A DNA stretch of 64,000 nt from Methylibium rhizosphaerae (GCF_006386545.1 NZ_SWAR01000010.1:1-64000), one strand, 5' to 3'; shown: positions 1-12,208, numbered from the stretch's first letter. The notes: generated by a model from the sequence alone, not told the origin. Program-made: numbers and translations.

Positions 1-1
1 G

Positions 2-121
2 GCCGCCTTGCAGCCCTTCCTGCATCGCTACAACTGGCATCGGCCACACTCCGCGCTCAACCGCCAGCCACCCATGAGCCGCATACCGGCTGTGACCAAC
101 CTCTTGGAACTCAACACCTAG
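2..121 (+). CDS. IS481-family transposase, C-terminal part (5' end outside window)
   Basis: Thirty-nine residues are visible in frame from base 2 to a TAG at 119-121. They contain the run YNWHRPHSALNRQPPMSR, the usual tail of IS481-type DDE transposases just after the catalytic Glu helix; the catalytic residues lie before the window. Whether the element is intact cannot be judged. Its stop codon overlaps the stop codon of the convergent VWA gene (118-120), so the element borders that gene directly. No terminal inverted repeat or target duplication can be defined from one side. Confidence 0.85.
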   Translation, partial: AALQPFLHRYNWHRPHSALNRQPPMSRIPAVTNLLELNT

Positions 122-1149
122 GCCACCCGGCCGAACCACCACAGCGACAGGCCGGCGGCCAGCACCGCGAACAGTGCTCCGGCGGCCGCGAACAGCGCGG
201 TGATCTCGGTCTCCTTGCGCTCGAACACGAGGCGCGAGGTGAGGGTGTCGTAGACCTTCTTCAGGTCGGTGGCGCTGCCGGCGTAGAAGTACTCGGCATG
301 GGTGAGGTTGGCCACGTTCTTGAGCGTCTCCTCGTCGAGCCGCACCCGCATCGACCAGCCTTCGAAGCCGATGATCTCGCCGTTGGTGGTGCCGAAGCCG
401 ACGGTGTAGACCTTCACGCCGCGCTCCGAGGCCATCTTGGCCGCGTCCATCGGGTCGGGGCCGGTGGTGCGCTGCCCGTCGGTGAGCAGGATCACCGCAG
501 CCGACGTGTAGGAACCTGGTGGCACCGGCGTGAAGGGTTTCGGATCCTTCTTCTCGCCCAGGGCCTGCGGCATGTTGCGCTGCCCGGTGATCTGCGACAG
601 GTCGATGCCGGCGTCGGGAAAGAGCGTGGCCAGCGCCAGCACGATGCCGCTGCCGATGGCGGTGCCGCGCTGCAGCTGGAAGCGGTCGATCGCGGCCACC
701 ACGTCCTCGCGGCTGTGCGTGGGCGCCTGCACCACCGCAGCGGTGCCGGCGAACGACACCACGCCCACCCGCACGTGCCGCGGCAGCTCGCCGACGAAGG
801 CCTTGGCGGCAATCTGGGAGGCGACCAGCCGGTTGGGCTGCACGTCTTCGGCGCGCATGCTGCCCGACACGTCCATGGCCAGGATGATGGTTTCCTGTTG
901 CAGCGGCAGCGTGATGATGGCTGCCGGCCGCGAGATGGCCAGCAGCAGCGCCGCGATCGCGACCAGCAGCAGCAGCGGGGGCACGTGGCGGCGCCAGCCC
1001 GGACCGCCGCCCATGGCCGCCTTCACGAGGCCAAGGCTGGCATACCGCACCGCGCTCCTCTTGCGGCGACGCAGGAGCCACCAATACGTCAACACCAGCA
1101 GGGGCAGGAGCCCCAGCACCCAGAGAAACTGCGGCCACAGGAATGTCAT
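118..1149 (-). CDS. VWA-domain membrane protein, BatA-like
   Basis: A 343-residue protein with two N-terminal membrane segments (about 8-26 and 57-73), a von Willebrand A domain with the MIDAS motif D93-V-S95-G-S97, and a C-terminal membrane helix ending in LWWFGRVA. This is the layout of BatA/aerotolerance-type proteins, which work with MoxR ATPases and DUF58 proteins in envelope stress or metal-enzyme maturation; the exact role here is unknown. ATG at 1149 is chosen over an upstream TTG at 1161 because a G-rich Shine-Dalgarno lies just before it and the hydrophobic start fits. It is the last gene of the operon. The C-terminus looks complete although the IS481 element touches its stop codon. 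Confidence 0.9.
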   Translation of the reverse strand: MTFLWPQFLWVLGLLPLLVLTYWWLLRRRKRSAVRYASLGLVKAAMGGGPGWRRHVPPLLLLVAIAALLLAISRPAAIITLPLQQETIILAMDVSGSMRAEDVQPNRLVASQIAAKAFVGELPRHVRVGVVSFAGTAAVVQAPTHSREDVVAAIDRFQLQRGTAIGSGIVLALATLFPDAGIDLSQITGQRNMPQALGEKKDPKPFTPVPPGSYTSAAVILLTDGQRTTGPDPMDAAKMASERGVKVYTVGFGTTNGEIIGFEGWSMRVRLDEETLKNVANLTHAEYFYAGSATDLKKVYDTLTSRLVFERKETEITALFAAAGALFAVLAAGLSLWWFGRVA

Positions 1150-1222
1150 GTGGACCCCCAACGCGCTTCACGCGAGCCCCGCGGAGGGGCGGAAACCGTC
1201 TCGAGGCGGCACGGCGACGGCT

Positions 1223-2156
1223 TCATGCGGCCTCCTTGCTGCTGTCACGCGATGCTTTCAGATGCTCCGGCAAACCGCCTCCGGCCGCAAGCCTGGCGCG
1301 CTGCTTTCGCAGGTCGGCAAACCGCAGGATGGCATCCACCAGGTCGTCATCGGTCGCCAGCTCCAGCGTGTCGACGCCGGCATTCGCCAGGCTGGCCAGC
1401 AGCGTCTGTTCCCGCTCTTCCGCGAGCCGGGCGAAGCGCCGCCGAAAGCCCTTGTCGTGCGTGTCCACCAGCAGCTGTTCGCCGGTCTCGGCATCGCGCA
1501 TCAGGATGAGGCCGATGTCCGGCAGCACCCGCTCGAGCGGGTCGTGCAGCCGCACCGCCACCACCTCGTGCCGCTGCACCAGCCGGGCCAGCGGTGCGTC
1601 CCAGCCGGGCTGGCTGAAGAAGTCCGACACCACGAAAACGGTCGAGCGCCGCTTCACCATACGCTCCGCGGCGACCAGCAGCTCCGACAGGTCGGTGGGC
1701 TTGCTGCCGGCGGGCTCGGGCCGCTGCTGCATGCGCTGCAGCAGGTGCAGCACCTGGATGCGCCCGCCGCGCGCCGGGATCACCGCCTCGACACCGTCTC
1801 CGTACAGGATGGCGCCGACGCGGTTGCCGTGGCGAGTCAGCAGGCGTGCCAGCGCCGCGACGAATTCGGCGGCCACCTGCTGCTTCTTCACGTCTTCGGA
1901 GCCGAAATCGACCGACGGGCTCAGGTCGAGCAGGAACCACACGCTGATCTCGCGTTCCTCGTGGAACTCCCGCACGAAGGGCGTCTGCAGACGGGCGGTG
2001 ACGTTCCAGTCGATGTGGCGCACGTCGTCGTGGTGCTGGTACTCGCGCAGGTCGGCCAGGTCGAGGCCGCTGCCGCGCATCAATGTGCGGTAGTCGCCCT
2101 GCAGCAGGCCGTCGAGCCGGCGGATCACCGTCCACTCGAGCCGGCGCAGGATGGCG

Positions 2157-2185
<29 letters not shown>
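1223..2185 (-). CDS. DUF58 domain-containing protein
   Basis: A 320-residue soluble protein starting MSRKPQQTPDAILRRLEW. It has the DUF58 core around residues 50-75 (REYQHHDDVRHIDWNVTAR) followed by a VWA-like fold with LLDLSPSVDFGS, a partial MIDAS. DUF58 proteins regularly accompany MoxR ATPases and VWA membrane proteins; biochemical function is unresolved. Its start overlaps the end of moxR by 29 bases, suggesting translational coupling. About 73 bases separate it from the VWA gene and contain no further gene. The DUF4381 protein often found between these two families is missing. Confidence 0.93.
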
Positions 2186-3185
<1,000 letters not shown>

Positions 3186-3230
3186 GGCTTGCCTCGCCGA
3201 GTTTGTGTAATGGACGCCGCTGTGAGCCGG

Positions 3231-4229
3231 TCAGAACGGCGGCATGCCGACCGCCGTGGCCGCGTTCTCGATCGGCACGGCAAAACCGATGCCGATGAAG
3301 GTGCGCTGGTCCGACGGGTTGAGGATGGCGGTCACGATGCCCACCACCGCACCATCGTTGGTGACCAGCGGGCCGCCCGAGTTGCCGGGGTTGGCCGCGG
3401 CGTCGAACTGGATCAGGTTGGTCAGCACCCGCTGGCCTTCGTCGGAGCGGAACTCGCGCTTGAGGCCCGACACGACGCCCGACGACACCGAGGGGCCGAT
3501 GCCGAACGGGTGGCCCACCGCGATCACCTCGTCGCCGGGCGCCAGGTCGCTGGTCGAGCGCAGGGTGGCGGCCACCATGTCGTCGGGCACCTTGGAGGCC
3601 TGCAGCACCGCGAGGTCGTTCTCGGGTTGCACCGAGATCACCGACGCGTCGGCCTCCATGCCGTTGAAGAACTCCACCTTGATCTGCTTGGCGCCCAGCA
3701 CGACGTGCAGGTTGGTGAGGATGATGCCCTTGTCGACGATCACCACGCCGGTGCCCACGCCACGATGCACCTTCGGGTCGGCGGGCGCGCCGCCCTTGCC
3801 GGGCGAGCCGTCCCCGCCGGCGGGCGGGGCGGCCTTGCCGGCACGCGGCTTGGCGGCCGCGGGCTTCGGAGGCGCCTCGGTTTCGTCGCCCATGTAGCCC
3901 ACCACGCGCACCACCGAGGGAGCAATGGCCTGGTAGGCCTTGGCCGCCTTCGAGGGCAGCGGCTTGGCTTCGAGCGAATGCCGCACGGCGGCGTCGATGT
4001 CCTGCTGCGTCAGCGACCTGGGCATCTGCGACGCCACGGCCCACAGAGCCGCTGCCAGGCCGGCCAGCAGGCCGAACATCAGCGACCAGCCGAGCCAGGG
4101 CCTGCGGGCCAGCATGTTCGCCGGGCGAGGGGCGACAGCGGCGCTTGCCTGCGCGGAACCTGCGGACGGGGCGGCGGGTTGCGGCGGCGGTACCCGGTGA
4201 GAGCGGCTGTACAGAGCGGTGCGTCGCAT
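3231..4229 (-). CDS. Membrane-anchored trypsin-like serine protease (S1C/HtrA-type) without PDZ
   Basis: A 332-residue protein: cytoplasmic N-terminus, one membrane helix (about 45-66), a Pro/Ala/Lys-rich linker (118-155) and a chymotrypsin-fold domain with the catalytic triad His175 (TNLHVV), Asp205 (ENDLAVL) and Ser284 (GNSGGPL). It ends at ...AVGMPPF, so the PDZ domain normal in DegP/DegQ/DegS is absent. It should act in the periplasm. The start at 4229 (MRRTALY) is preferred over an upstream in-frame start at 4292. It is the first gene of the protease-moxR-DUF58-VWA operon, which suggests a joint envelope quality-control task. That link is inference. Confidence 0.88.
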   Translation of the reverse strand: MRRTALYSRSHRVPPPQPAAPSAGSAQASAAVAPRPANMLARRPWLGWSLMFGLLAGLAAALWAVASQMPRSLTQQDIDAAVRHSLEAKPLPSKAAKAYQAIAPSVVRVVGYMGDETEAPPKPAAAKPRAGKAAPPAGGDGSPGKGGAPADPKVHRGVGTGVVIVDKGIILTNLHVVLGAKQIKVEFFNGMEADASVISVQPENDLAVLQASKVPDDMVAATLRSTSDLAPGDEVIAVGHPFGIGPSVSSGVVSGLKREFRSDEGQRVLTNLIQFDAAANPGNSGGPLVTNDGAVVGIVTAILNPSDQRTFIGIGFAVPIENAATAVGMPPF

Positions 4230-4371
4230 GGTGCGGCCCCTTACTGCTGAGGCCGCCTCCAATGACGGCCGACGGCGCAACGGTAACACCAAGCCGCGGC
4301 ACCTGCCAACGAAGTTGGACCATGTCCCGCCGGAATTGGCGGCACTCGTTCACGGGGCATCATTGCGGCCG

Positions 4372-5190
4372 ATGCAGACCTGCTGGACCGACACCCATTG
4401 CCACCTCGATGCCGGGGAGTTCGACGCCGACCGCGATGCGGTGGTCGAACGCTCGCGGGCGGCCGGGGTGGCGCGGGTGGTGATCCCCGGCGTGTGCAGC
4501 GCCAACCTGCAGACCGTGCGCGACATGGCCCACCGCTACGGCCTGCACTACGCGCTGGGGCTGCACCCCCTCTACGTGGAGCGCGACGCGCCCGACGCGC
4601 TGCAGCGCCTGCGGGCTGCGCTGGAAACACATGGCAACGATCCGCGCCTGGTGGCGGTGGGCGAGATCGGCCTGGACCTGTTCGTCAAAGGCCTCGATGT
4701 TTCCATCCAGGAGCGCTTTTACGTCGCGCAACTCGAGCTGGCGCAAGAGTTCGGACTGCCGGTGGTGCTGCATGTGCGGCGCTCGGCCGACCAGCTGCTC
4801 AAGCACCTGCGGCGCATCCGGGTGACCGGCATCGCCCATGCCTTCAACGGCAGCGAGCAGCAGGCGCAGACCTTCGTCGACCTGGGCTTCAGGCTCGGTT
4901 TCGGCGGCGCGATGACCTTCGACCGCGCGCTGCAGATCCGCCGGCTCGCGAAGGAGCTGCCCATCGAGGCCATCGTGCTGGAAACCGACGCGCCGGACAT
5001 CCCGCCGCACTGGCTCTACAAGACCGCCGAGCAACGCGCCGCCGGCGAGCGCTCGCGCAACGAACCGGCCGAGCTGCCGCGCATCGCCCGGGAGCTGGCA
5101 CAGTTGCGCGGCATGGACATCGACACCCTCGCGCGGCAGACCGAGCGCAATGCCCTGGCGGCGCTGCCCCGCCTCGCTTCCCAGCCATGA
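4372..5190 (+). CDS. TatD-family metal-dependent hydrolase
   Basis: A 272-residue TIM-barrel hydrolase starting MQTCWTDTHCHLDAGEFD, where T-H-C-H is the metal-binding HxH of the TatD DNase family. Later motifs VGEIGLDLF, LHVRRSADQL, GIAHAFNGS and ETDAPDIPP are the standard TatD ligands and substrate loop. TatD enzymes are 3'-5' exonucleases or related phosphohydrolases. The ATG at 4372 is chosen because the domain starts immediately after it. The 142 bases to the divergent protease gene must hold both promoters. The stop overlaps the ATG of the next gene (ATGA). Confidence 0.93.
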   Translation: MQTCWTDTHCHLDAGEFDADRDAVVERSRAAGVARVVIPGVCSANLQTVRDMAHRYGLHYALGLHPLYVERDAPDALQRLRAALETHGNDPRLVAVGEIGLDLFVKGLDVSIQERFYVAQLELAQEFGLPVVLHVRRSADQLLKHLRRIRVTGIAHAFNGSEQQAQTFVDLGFRLGFGGAMTFDRALQIRRLAKELPIEAIVLETDAPDIPPHWLYKTAEQRAAGERSRNEPAELPRIARELAQLRGMDIDTLARQTERNALAALPRLASQP

Positions 5191-5687
5191 AGGCGCCGCC
5201 CTTGTCGGGGCTGGCGCCCGTCATCGGGCCGGCCACGCGGCTGGTCGTGCTCGGCAGCTTTCCGAGCGAGGCGTCGCTGGCGGCGCAGCAGTACTACGCG
5301 CATCCGCGCAACCATTTCTGGCCCATCCTGGGGGCGCTGTGGCAGGTGGACCTGCGGCAGCTGCCCTACGCCGAGCGCATCGAGCTGGTGCGCGAGCGCG
5401 GCCTGGGCATCTGGGACGTCTACGCGAGCTGCCGCCGCGAAGGCAGCCTCGACAGCGCCATCGAGGACGCGCTGCCCAATGACCTGGCCAGCCTGCTGCT
5501 GCGCGCGCCGCGGCTCGCCGCGATCGCCCACAACGGCGGTGAATCGGCCCGTTCGATGCGGGTGACGCGCGCACTCGGCCTGGCGGTGCACCGCCTGCCG
5601 TCCACCAGCCCGGCCAACGCGTCGTGGAGCTTCGAGCGCAAGCTCGCCGCCTGGCGCGAGGTGTTCGCGCTGTACGGCCTGGCCTGA
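5187..5687 (+). CDS. DNA-deoxyinosine glycosylase / uracil-DNA glycosylase superfamily protein
   Basis: A 166-residue protein with the UDG-fold signature VVLGSFPSEASLA (about 20-32), YYAHPRNHFWPILG (38-51) and LPSTSPANAS near the C-terminus. These match the hypoxanthine-DNA glycosylase (family 6-type) branch, which removes deaminated bases during base-excision repair. It overlaps the tatD-like stop by four bases (ATGA), so the two nuclease/repair genes are translationally coupled. Confidence 0.88.
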   Translation: MKAPPLSGLAPVIGPATRLVVLGSFPSEASLAAQQYYAHPRNHFWPILGALWQVDLRQLPYAERIELVRERGLGIWDVYASCRREGSLDSAIEDALPNDLASLLLRAPRLAAIAHNGGESARSMRVTRALGLAVHRLPSTSPANASWSFERKLAAWREVFALYGLA

Positions 5688-5752
5688 CACTTCCTTACCT
5701 CTGTTCGCACAAACGGCTTCGCGCCGGTGTTGCGGTGAAATCGGCAGCTTCC

Positions 5753-6549
5753 ATGACCACCAAGAAAAGAAAGCCAGTACCGGTGCAGCAGACGCTCGAA
5801 CCGGCCACCGTGTCCGAGGGCGGCGGCGTGCGCTACCTGCACCTGGGCACTCCCTGGATCCAGGGCGCGATGCGGGTGCGCAAGCCGCAGTCCATCGAGC
5901 TCGAGTACGTGCAGCGCATGATGGCCTGGATGCTCCTGCGGCCGAGCGATCAGCTCACCGAAGGCCACGCGGTTCAGCTCGGCCTGGGCGCGGCCGCCAT
6001 CACCAAGTTCTGCCACGGGCAGTTGCGCATGCGGACCACCGCGGTCGAGCTCAACGACACGGTCATCAGCGCCTGTCGCCTGTGGTTCCACCTGCCGCCC
6101 GACGACGAGCGGCTGTCGGTGCTGCACGAGGATGCCGCGCGCTACGTGGAGGCGGTGCAGTACATCGGCACGGCCGACGTGCTGTGCGTGGACCTCTACG
6201 ACCACGAGGCCGCGGCACCGGTGCTCGACGACGATGCCTTCTACCGGGGCTGCCACCGGCTGCTGGCCGACGGCGGCGTGATGTCGGTCAACCTGTTCGG
6301 CCGCGATGCGAGTTTCGAGCGCAGCGCGGCACGCATCGAGGCGGCGTTCGGCCCCGGGCGCTTGGCCACGCTCAAGCCCACCAAGGAGGGCAACACCATC
6401 GTGCTGGCCTGGAAGGGCTTCGACCTGCCCGAGCGCAGCGTGCTTGCCGCCCGTGCTGAAAACATCGACACTCGTTTCAAGCTGCCGGCCACCAAGTGGC
6501 TGCGCCTCCTGGCCCCCTTCGTCTCCTCCCCGTCCAAGTCCCCCAAGTC

Positions 6550-6553
<4 letters not shown>
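5753..6553 (+). CDS. Spermidine-synthase-like methyltransferase-fold protein
   Basis: A 266-residue protein with a Rossmann-type spermidine synthase fold. Visible blocks are LEYVQRMMAWML, VQLGLGAAAITKFCH (nucleotide-binding Gly-rich loop), TAVELNDTVISACR (acidic residue at the end of strand 2) and DVLCVDLYDHEAAAPVLDDDAFYRGC. The first 30 residues are basic and disordered. Typical SpeE active-site motifs are only partly kept, so polyamine synthesis is not certain. The ATG at 5753 follows a 65-base gap after the glycosylase gene. Its stop overlaps the start of the next gene (ATGA). Confidence 0.8.
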
Positions 6554-8340
<1,787 letters not shown>

Positions 8341-8458
8341 TCCCTGATCCCCGCGTGCGTGTGTGCGCGTGGCGCGCGGCGCTACGTGTAATCCACAGAA
8401 CTTGGCAGGGTGGGGCCTTCCTAGAATCCTGCCCAGTCACAAGAACGAGGAGTCAAGC

Positions 8459-8938
8459 GTGAATATCAAGAGTCAGAAGGACTTCTGGTCCGGGCTGATG
8501 TTCGTGGTCGTGGGCATCGTCTTCGCCTGGGGCGCCACCAGCTACAGCTTCGGCGAGTCGGCCCGCCCCGGTCCCGGCTACTTTCCGTTCGGCCTGGGCG
8601 TCCTGCTGGCCATCCTGGGCGCCGTCGTGCTGTTCAAGGCGCTCACCATCGAAACCGAGGGCGGCGACAAGATCGGCGCCATCGCCTGGAAGCCGCTGCT
8701 CATCATCACCGCTGCCGTGCTCGTCTTCGGCCTGGCGCTGCCCCGCCTGGGCATGGTGATCTCGCTGCCGCTGCTGATCGTCATCAGCTGCACCGCCAGC
8801 GACGAGTTCCACTGGAAGGACGCCCTGATCAGCTGCGTGGTGCTCACCCTCGGGTCGTGGGCCATCTTCATCAAGGGCCTGAACCTGGTGATCCCGATGT
8901 GGCCCACGTTCATGACCGCCACCCAGGCCGCCGGCTGA
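8459..8938 (+). CDS. tctB: Tripartite tricarboxylate transporter small permease TctB
   Basis: A 159-residue membrane protein with four predicted helices and the TctB-type start KDFWSGLMFVVVGIVFAWGATSYSFGESARPGPGYFP. Together with TctA it forms the membrane part of a tripartite carboxylate importer. The GTG start at 8459 is preceded by GAGGAG at 8447-8452 with good spacing. A TAGAAT -10-like box at 8422-8427 may be the promoter. No TctC/Bug-type binding protein gene flanks it, so the extracytoplasmic receptor must come from elsewhere. Confidence 0.92.
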   Translation: MNIKSQKDFWSGLMFVVVGIVFAWGATSYSFGESARPGPGYFPFGLGVLLAILGAVVLFKALTIETEGGDKIGAIAWKPLLIITAAVLVFGLALPRLGMVISLPLLIVISCTASDEFHWKDALISCVVLTLGSWAIFIKGLNLVIPMWPTFMTATQAAG

Positions 8939-8957
8939 TCCCAGGAGCAACAACAAC

Positions 8958-10466
8958 ATGGACCTGATCACCAACCTCAGCCTGGGCTTCCAGACGGCGC
9001 TCACGCTGCAGAACCTGGCCTATGGCTTCCTCGGCTGCCTGCTGGGCACCCTGATCGGCGTGCTGCCGGGCCTGGGCCCGGTGGCCACCATCGCGATGCT
9101 GCTGCCGTCTATCTATGCGCTCGACGCGGTGCCGGCCCTCATCATGCTGGCCGGCATCTACTACGGCGCGCAGTACGGCGGCTCCACCACCGCCATCCTG
9201 ATCAACGTGCCGGGCGAGTCCTCGTCGGTGGTGACCGCCATCGACGGCTATGCGATGGCTCGTCAGGGCCGCGCCGGTCCGGCGCTGGCGGCTGCCGGCC
9301 TGGGCTCCTTCTTCGCCGGCTGCGTGGGCACCGTCGTGATCGCCGCGTTCGCGCCGCCGCTCACCGAAATGGCCTTCAAGTTCGGCCCGGCCGAATATTT
9401 CTCGCTGATGGTGCTGGGCCTGATCGGCGCCGTGGTGCTGGCCTCGGGCTCGCTGGTCAAGGCCATCGCGATGATCATCCTGGGCCTGCTGCTGGGCCAG
9501 GTCAACACCGACGTCATCTCCGGCGTGCCGCGCTACAGCTTCGACATCCCGGAGCTGACCGACGGCATCCAGTTCGTCACCATCGCCATGGGTGTCTTCG
9601 GCTTCGGCGAGATCATCGCCAACCTGGGCCGTCCATCCGAGCATCGGGAGGTGTTCACCAAGGAAGTGCACGGCCTGTGGCCGACCAAGGACGACTTCAA
9701 GAAGGCCGCGCCCGCAGTGCTGCGCGGTACGGCGCTGGGTTCCATCCTGGGTGTGCTGCCCGGCGGCGGTGCGCTGCTTTCGGCCTTTGCCGCCTACACG
9801 CTCGAGAAGAAGGTCGCCAAGGACCCGAGCAAGTTCGGCAAGGGCGACATCCGCGGCGTGGCGGGCCCCGAGTCGGCCAACAACGCCGGTGCGCAGACCA
9901 GCTTCATCCCGATGCTCACGCTGGGCATTCCGCCCAATGCGGTGATGGCGCTGATGGTGGGTGCCATGACCATCAAGGGCATCCAGCCCGGCCCGCAGGT
10001 GATGACCAGCAACCCCGAGCTCTTCTGGGGCCTGATCGCCTCGATGTGGATCGGCAACCTGATGCTGATCATCCTGAACCTGCCGCTCATCGGCATCTGG
10101 ATCAAGCTGCTCACGGTGCCGTACCGCTTCCTGTACCCCGCCATCCTGACCTTCTGCTGCATCGGCCTGTACACGCTGAACAACAACAACTTCGACGTCT
10201 ACATGGCGGCGGCATTCGGCATCGTCGGCTACGCCTTCTACAAGCTGGGCTGCGAACCCGCGCCGCTGCTGCTGGGCTTCATCCTGGGGCCGATGATGGA
10301 AGAGAACCTGCGCCGCGCGCTGCTGCTGTCGCGCGGCGACTGGAGCACCTTCGTCACCCGGCCGCTGTCGGCCAGCCTGCTGGCCGCCGCGGCGCTGATG
10401 GTCATCATCGTGCTGCTGCCCTCGGTGAAGGCGCGCCGCGAAGAAGCCTTCCAGGACGCTGACTGA
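8958..10466 (+). CDS. tctA: Tripartite tricarboxylate transporter large permease TctA
   Basis: A 502-residue polytopic membrane protein beginning MDLITNLSLGFQTALTLQNLAYGFLGCLLGTLIGVLPGLGPVATIAMLLP, a classical TctA N-terminus. It also carries the conserved YYGAQYGGSTTAILINVPGE and GILGVLPGGGALLS-like segments. It is the channel-forming subunit for tricarboxylates or other carboxylates. It lies 19 bases after tctB with an AGGAG-like ribosome-binding site and ends just before a strong terminator. Confidence 0.96.
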   Translation: MDLITNLSLGFQTALTLQNLAYGFLGCLLGTLIGVLPGLGPVATIAMLLPSIYALDAVPALIMLAGIYYGAQYGGSTTAILINVPGESSSVVTAIDGYAMARQGRAGPALAAAGLGSFFAGCVGTVVIAAFAPPLTEMAFKFGPAEYFSLMVLGLIGAVVLASGSLVKAIAMIILGLLLGQVNTDVISGVPRYSFDIPELTDGIQFVTIAMGVFGFGEIIANLGRPSEHREVFTKEVHGLWPTKDDFKKAAPAVLRGTALGSILGVLPGGGALLSAFAAYTLEKKVAKDPSKFGKGDIRGVAGPESANNAGAQTSFIPMLTLGIPPNAVMALMVGAMTIKGIQPGPQVMTSNPELFWGLIASMWIGNLMLIILNLPLIGIWIKLLTVPYRFLYPAILTFCCIGLYTLNNNNFDVYMAAAFGIVGYAFYKLGCEPAPLLLGFILGPMMEENLRRALLLSRGDWSTFVTRPLSASLLAAAALMVIIVLLPSVKARREEAFQDAD

Positions 10467-10489
10467 GCGATCTCGGCACCACCCGGAAC

Positions 10490-10516
10490 AAGCCCCGCCT
10501 CCCGCGGGGCTTTGTT
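10490..10516 (+). terminator. Rho-independent terminator after tctBA
   Basis: An AGCCCCGC / GCGGGGCT-type stem (10491-10498 with 10504-10511) is followed by TTGTTCTT. It sits 24 bases after the tctA stop and should end the tctBA transcript before the MFS gene. Confidence 0.85.
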
Positions 10517-10527
10517 CTTCAGGCAAC

Positions 10528-12120
10528 GTGAGCCCGATGAAAGAAACGCCCACCGCATTGCTGCCGCTGCAGGGCCCGGTGTTCCGCATGCTGTGGCTGG
10601 CCTGGCTGGCCGCCAACGTCAGCATGTGGATGAACGACGTGGCCGCGGCCTGGCTGATGACCTCGCTGACCGACAGCCCGGTGATGGTGGCGCTGGTGCA
10701 GGCCGCGGCCACGCTGCCGGTGTTCCTGCTCGGGCTGCCCAGCGGGGCCATGGCCGACATCGTGGACCGCCGCAAGTATTTCGCCGCCACGCAGCTGTGG
10801 GTGGCGGTCAACGCGGTGATGCTGTGCCTGTGCGCCCTGGCCGACGTGCTGAGCGCGCAGCTGCTGCTCACGCTGACCTTCGTCAACGGCATCGGCCTGG
10901 CGATGCGCTGGCCGGTGTTCGCCGCCATCGTGCCCGACATCGTGCCCAAGCCGCAGCTGCCGGCGGCCCTGGCGCTCAACGGCGTGGCAATGAACATGTC
11001 GCGCGTCATCGGCCCCATCGTCGCGGGCGCGCTGCTGGCCAGCGTGGGCAGCGCCTGGGTGTTCGCGCTCAATGCCGTGCTGTCGGTGGCGGCCTTCGTG
11101 CTGATCGTGCGCTGGCGCAGCGAGCAGAAGGCCAGCGCGCTGCCGGGCGAGCGGTTCGTCGGCGCCATGCGGGTCGGCCTGCAGCACGTGCTGCAGTCGC
11201 CGCGCATGAAGGCGGTGCTGGTGCGCATCTTCATGTTCTTCCTGCAGTCCACCTCGCTCACCGCCTTGCTGCCGCTGATGGCCAAGCGCATGGACGGCGG
11301 CGGTGCCGGCACCTTCACCGTGCTGCTGGCGGCGGTGGGGGCAGGGGCCATCGTCGCGGCGCTGTTCCTGCCGGGCCTGCGCGAGCGCTTCGGGCGCGAC
11401 GAGTTCGTGCGCTACGGCACGCTCACCCATGCCGCCATGTCGGTGGCCGTGGCCTTCTCGCCCAACGTGTGGCTGGCGCTGCCGGCCATGTTCGTGGCCG
11501 GCATGGCCTGGATCTCCACCGCCAATTCGCTCACCGTGGCGGCCCAGATGTCGCTGCCCAACTGGGTGCGGGCACGCGGCATGGCGGTCTACCAGATGGC
11601 GCTGATGGGCGGCAGCGCGGCCGGCGCCGCGCTGTGGGGCCAGGTGGCCGGCTGGACCGACGTGCCCACCAGCATCGTGATCGCATCGATCGCCGGCCCG
11701 CTGGTGCTGCTGCTGACGCGCGGCCTCACCCTGCAGGGCGGCGCCGACGAAGACTTCAGCCCGGCAAGGCCGGCCAACGACCCCATGCCGGCCATCGACG
11801 TGCGCGCCGACGACGGGCCGGTGCTCATCACCATCGAATACCGCATCGACCCGGCCAATGCCGAAGCCTTTGCCGCGGTGATGCAGGAGACCCGCCGTGC
11901 GCGGCTGCGCCAGGGCGCGCTGTCATGGGGGTTGTTCCACGACACCGAAGTGCCGGGCCGCTACGTCGAGACGCTGGTCGACGAGTCCTGGGTCGAGCAC
12001 CTGCGCCGGCTCGAGCGCTTCACCGCGGCCGACGTGGGCCTGCGCGAGCGCCGCTGGGCTTTCCACGTCGGCGACGGGCCGCCGATGGTCAAGCGCTACG
12101 TGTCCCAGGCCATGGGCTGA
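10528..12120 (+). CDS. MFS transporter with C-terminal ABM-like domain
   Basis: A 530-residue protein. Residues 1-405 form an MFS permease of the MFS_3/EntS type (FRMLWLAWLAANVSMWMNDVAAAWLM, GLPSGAMADIVDRRK, NGVAMNMSRVIGP). Residues about 420-530 form a soluble ferredoxin-like domain resembling antibiotic biosynthesis monooxygenase domains (ITIEYRIDPANAEAFAAVMQ...SWGLFHDTEVPGRYVE). Such fusions are usually annotated as drug or siderophore exporters, but substrate is unknown. GTG at 10528 or the in-frame ATG at 10537 may be used. Confidence 0.87.
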   Translation: MSPMKETPTALLPLQGPVFRMLWLAWLAANVSMWMNDVAAAWLMTSLTDSPVMVALVQAAATLPVFLLGLPSGAMADIVDRRKYFAATQLWVAVNAVMLCLCALADVLSAQLLLTLTFVNGIGLAMRWPVFAAIVPDIVPKPQLPAALALNGVAMNMSRVIGPIVAGALLASVGSAWVFALNAVLSVAAFVLIVRWRSEQKASALPGERFVGAMRVGLQHVLQSPRMKAVLVRIFMFFLQSTSLTALLPLMAKRMDGGGAGTFTVLLAAVGAGAIVAALFLPGLRERFGRDEFVRYGTLTHAAMSVAVAFSPNVWLALPAMFVAGMAWISTANSLTVAAQMSLPNWVRARGMAVYQMALMGGSAAGAALWGQVAGWTDVPTSIVIASIAGPLVLLLTRGLTLQGGADEDFSPARPANDPMPAIDVRADDGPVLITIEYRIDPANAEAFAAVMQETRRARLRQGALSWGLFHDTEVPGRYVETLVDESWVEHLRRLERFTAADVGLRERRWAFHVGDGPPMVKRYVSQAMG

Positions 12121-12145
12121 GGTGGCGCGGAGGGGCGCGGCAATC

Positions 12146-12169
12146 CCGCTTCGCGGCACGCGAAAGCGG
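12146..12169 (+). terminator. GC-rich hairpin after MFS gene
   Basis: CCGCTTCGCG pairs with CGCGAAAGCGG around a three-base loop, with one bulged base, 25 bases after the MFS stop. There is no T-run, so this is a weak terminator candidate or an mRNA 3' end stabiliser. Confidence 0.35.
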
Positions 12170-12208
12170 CGCGGCACACAATGCGCCTCTCACCCGAGAG
12201 GCCTCCCG

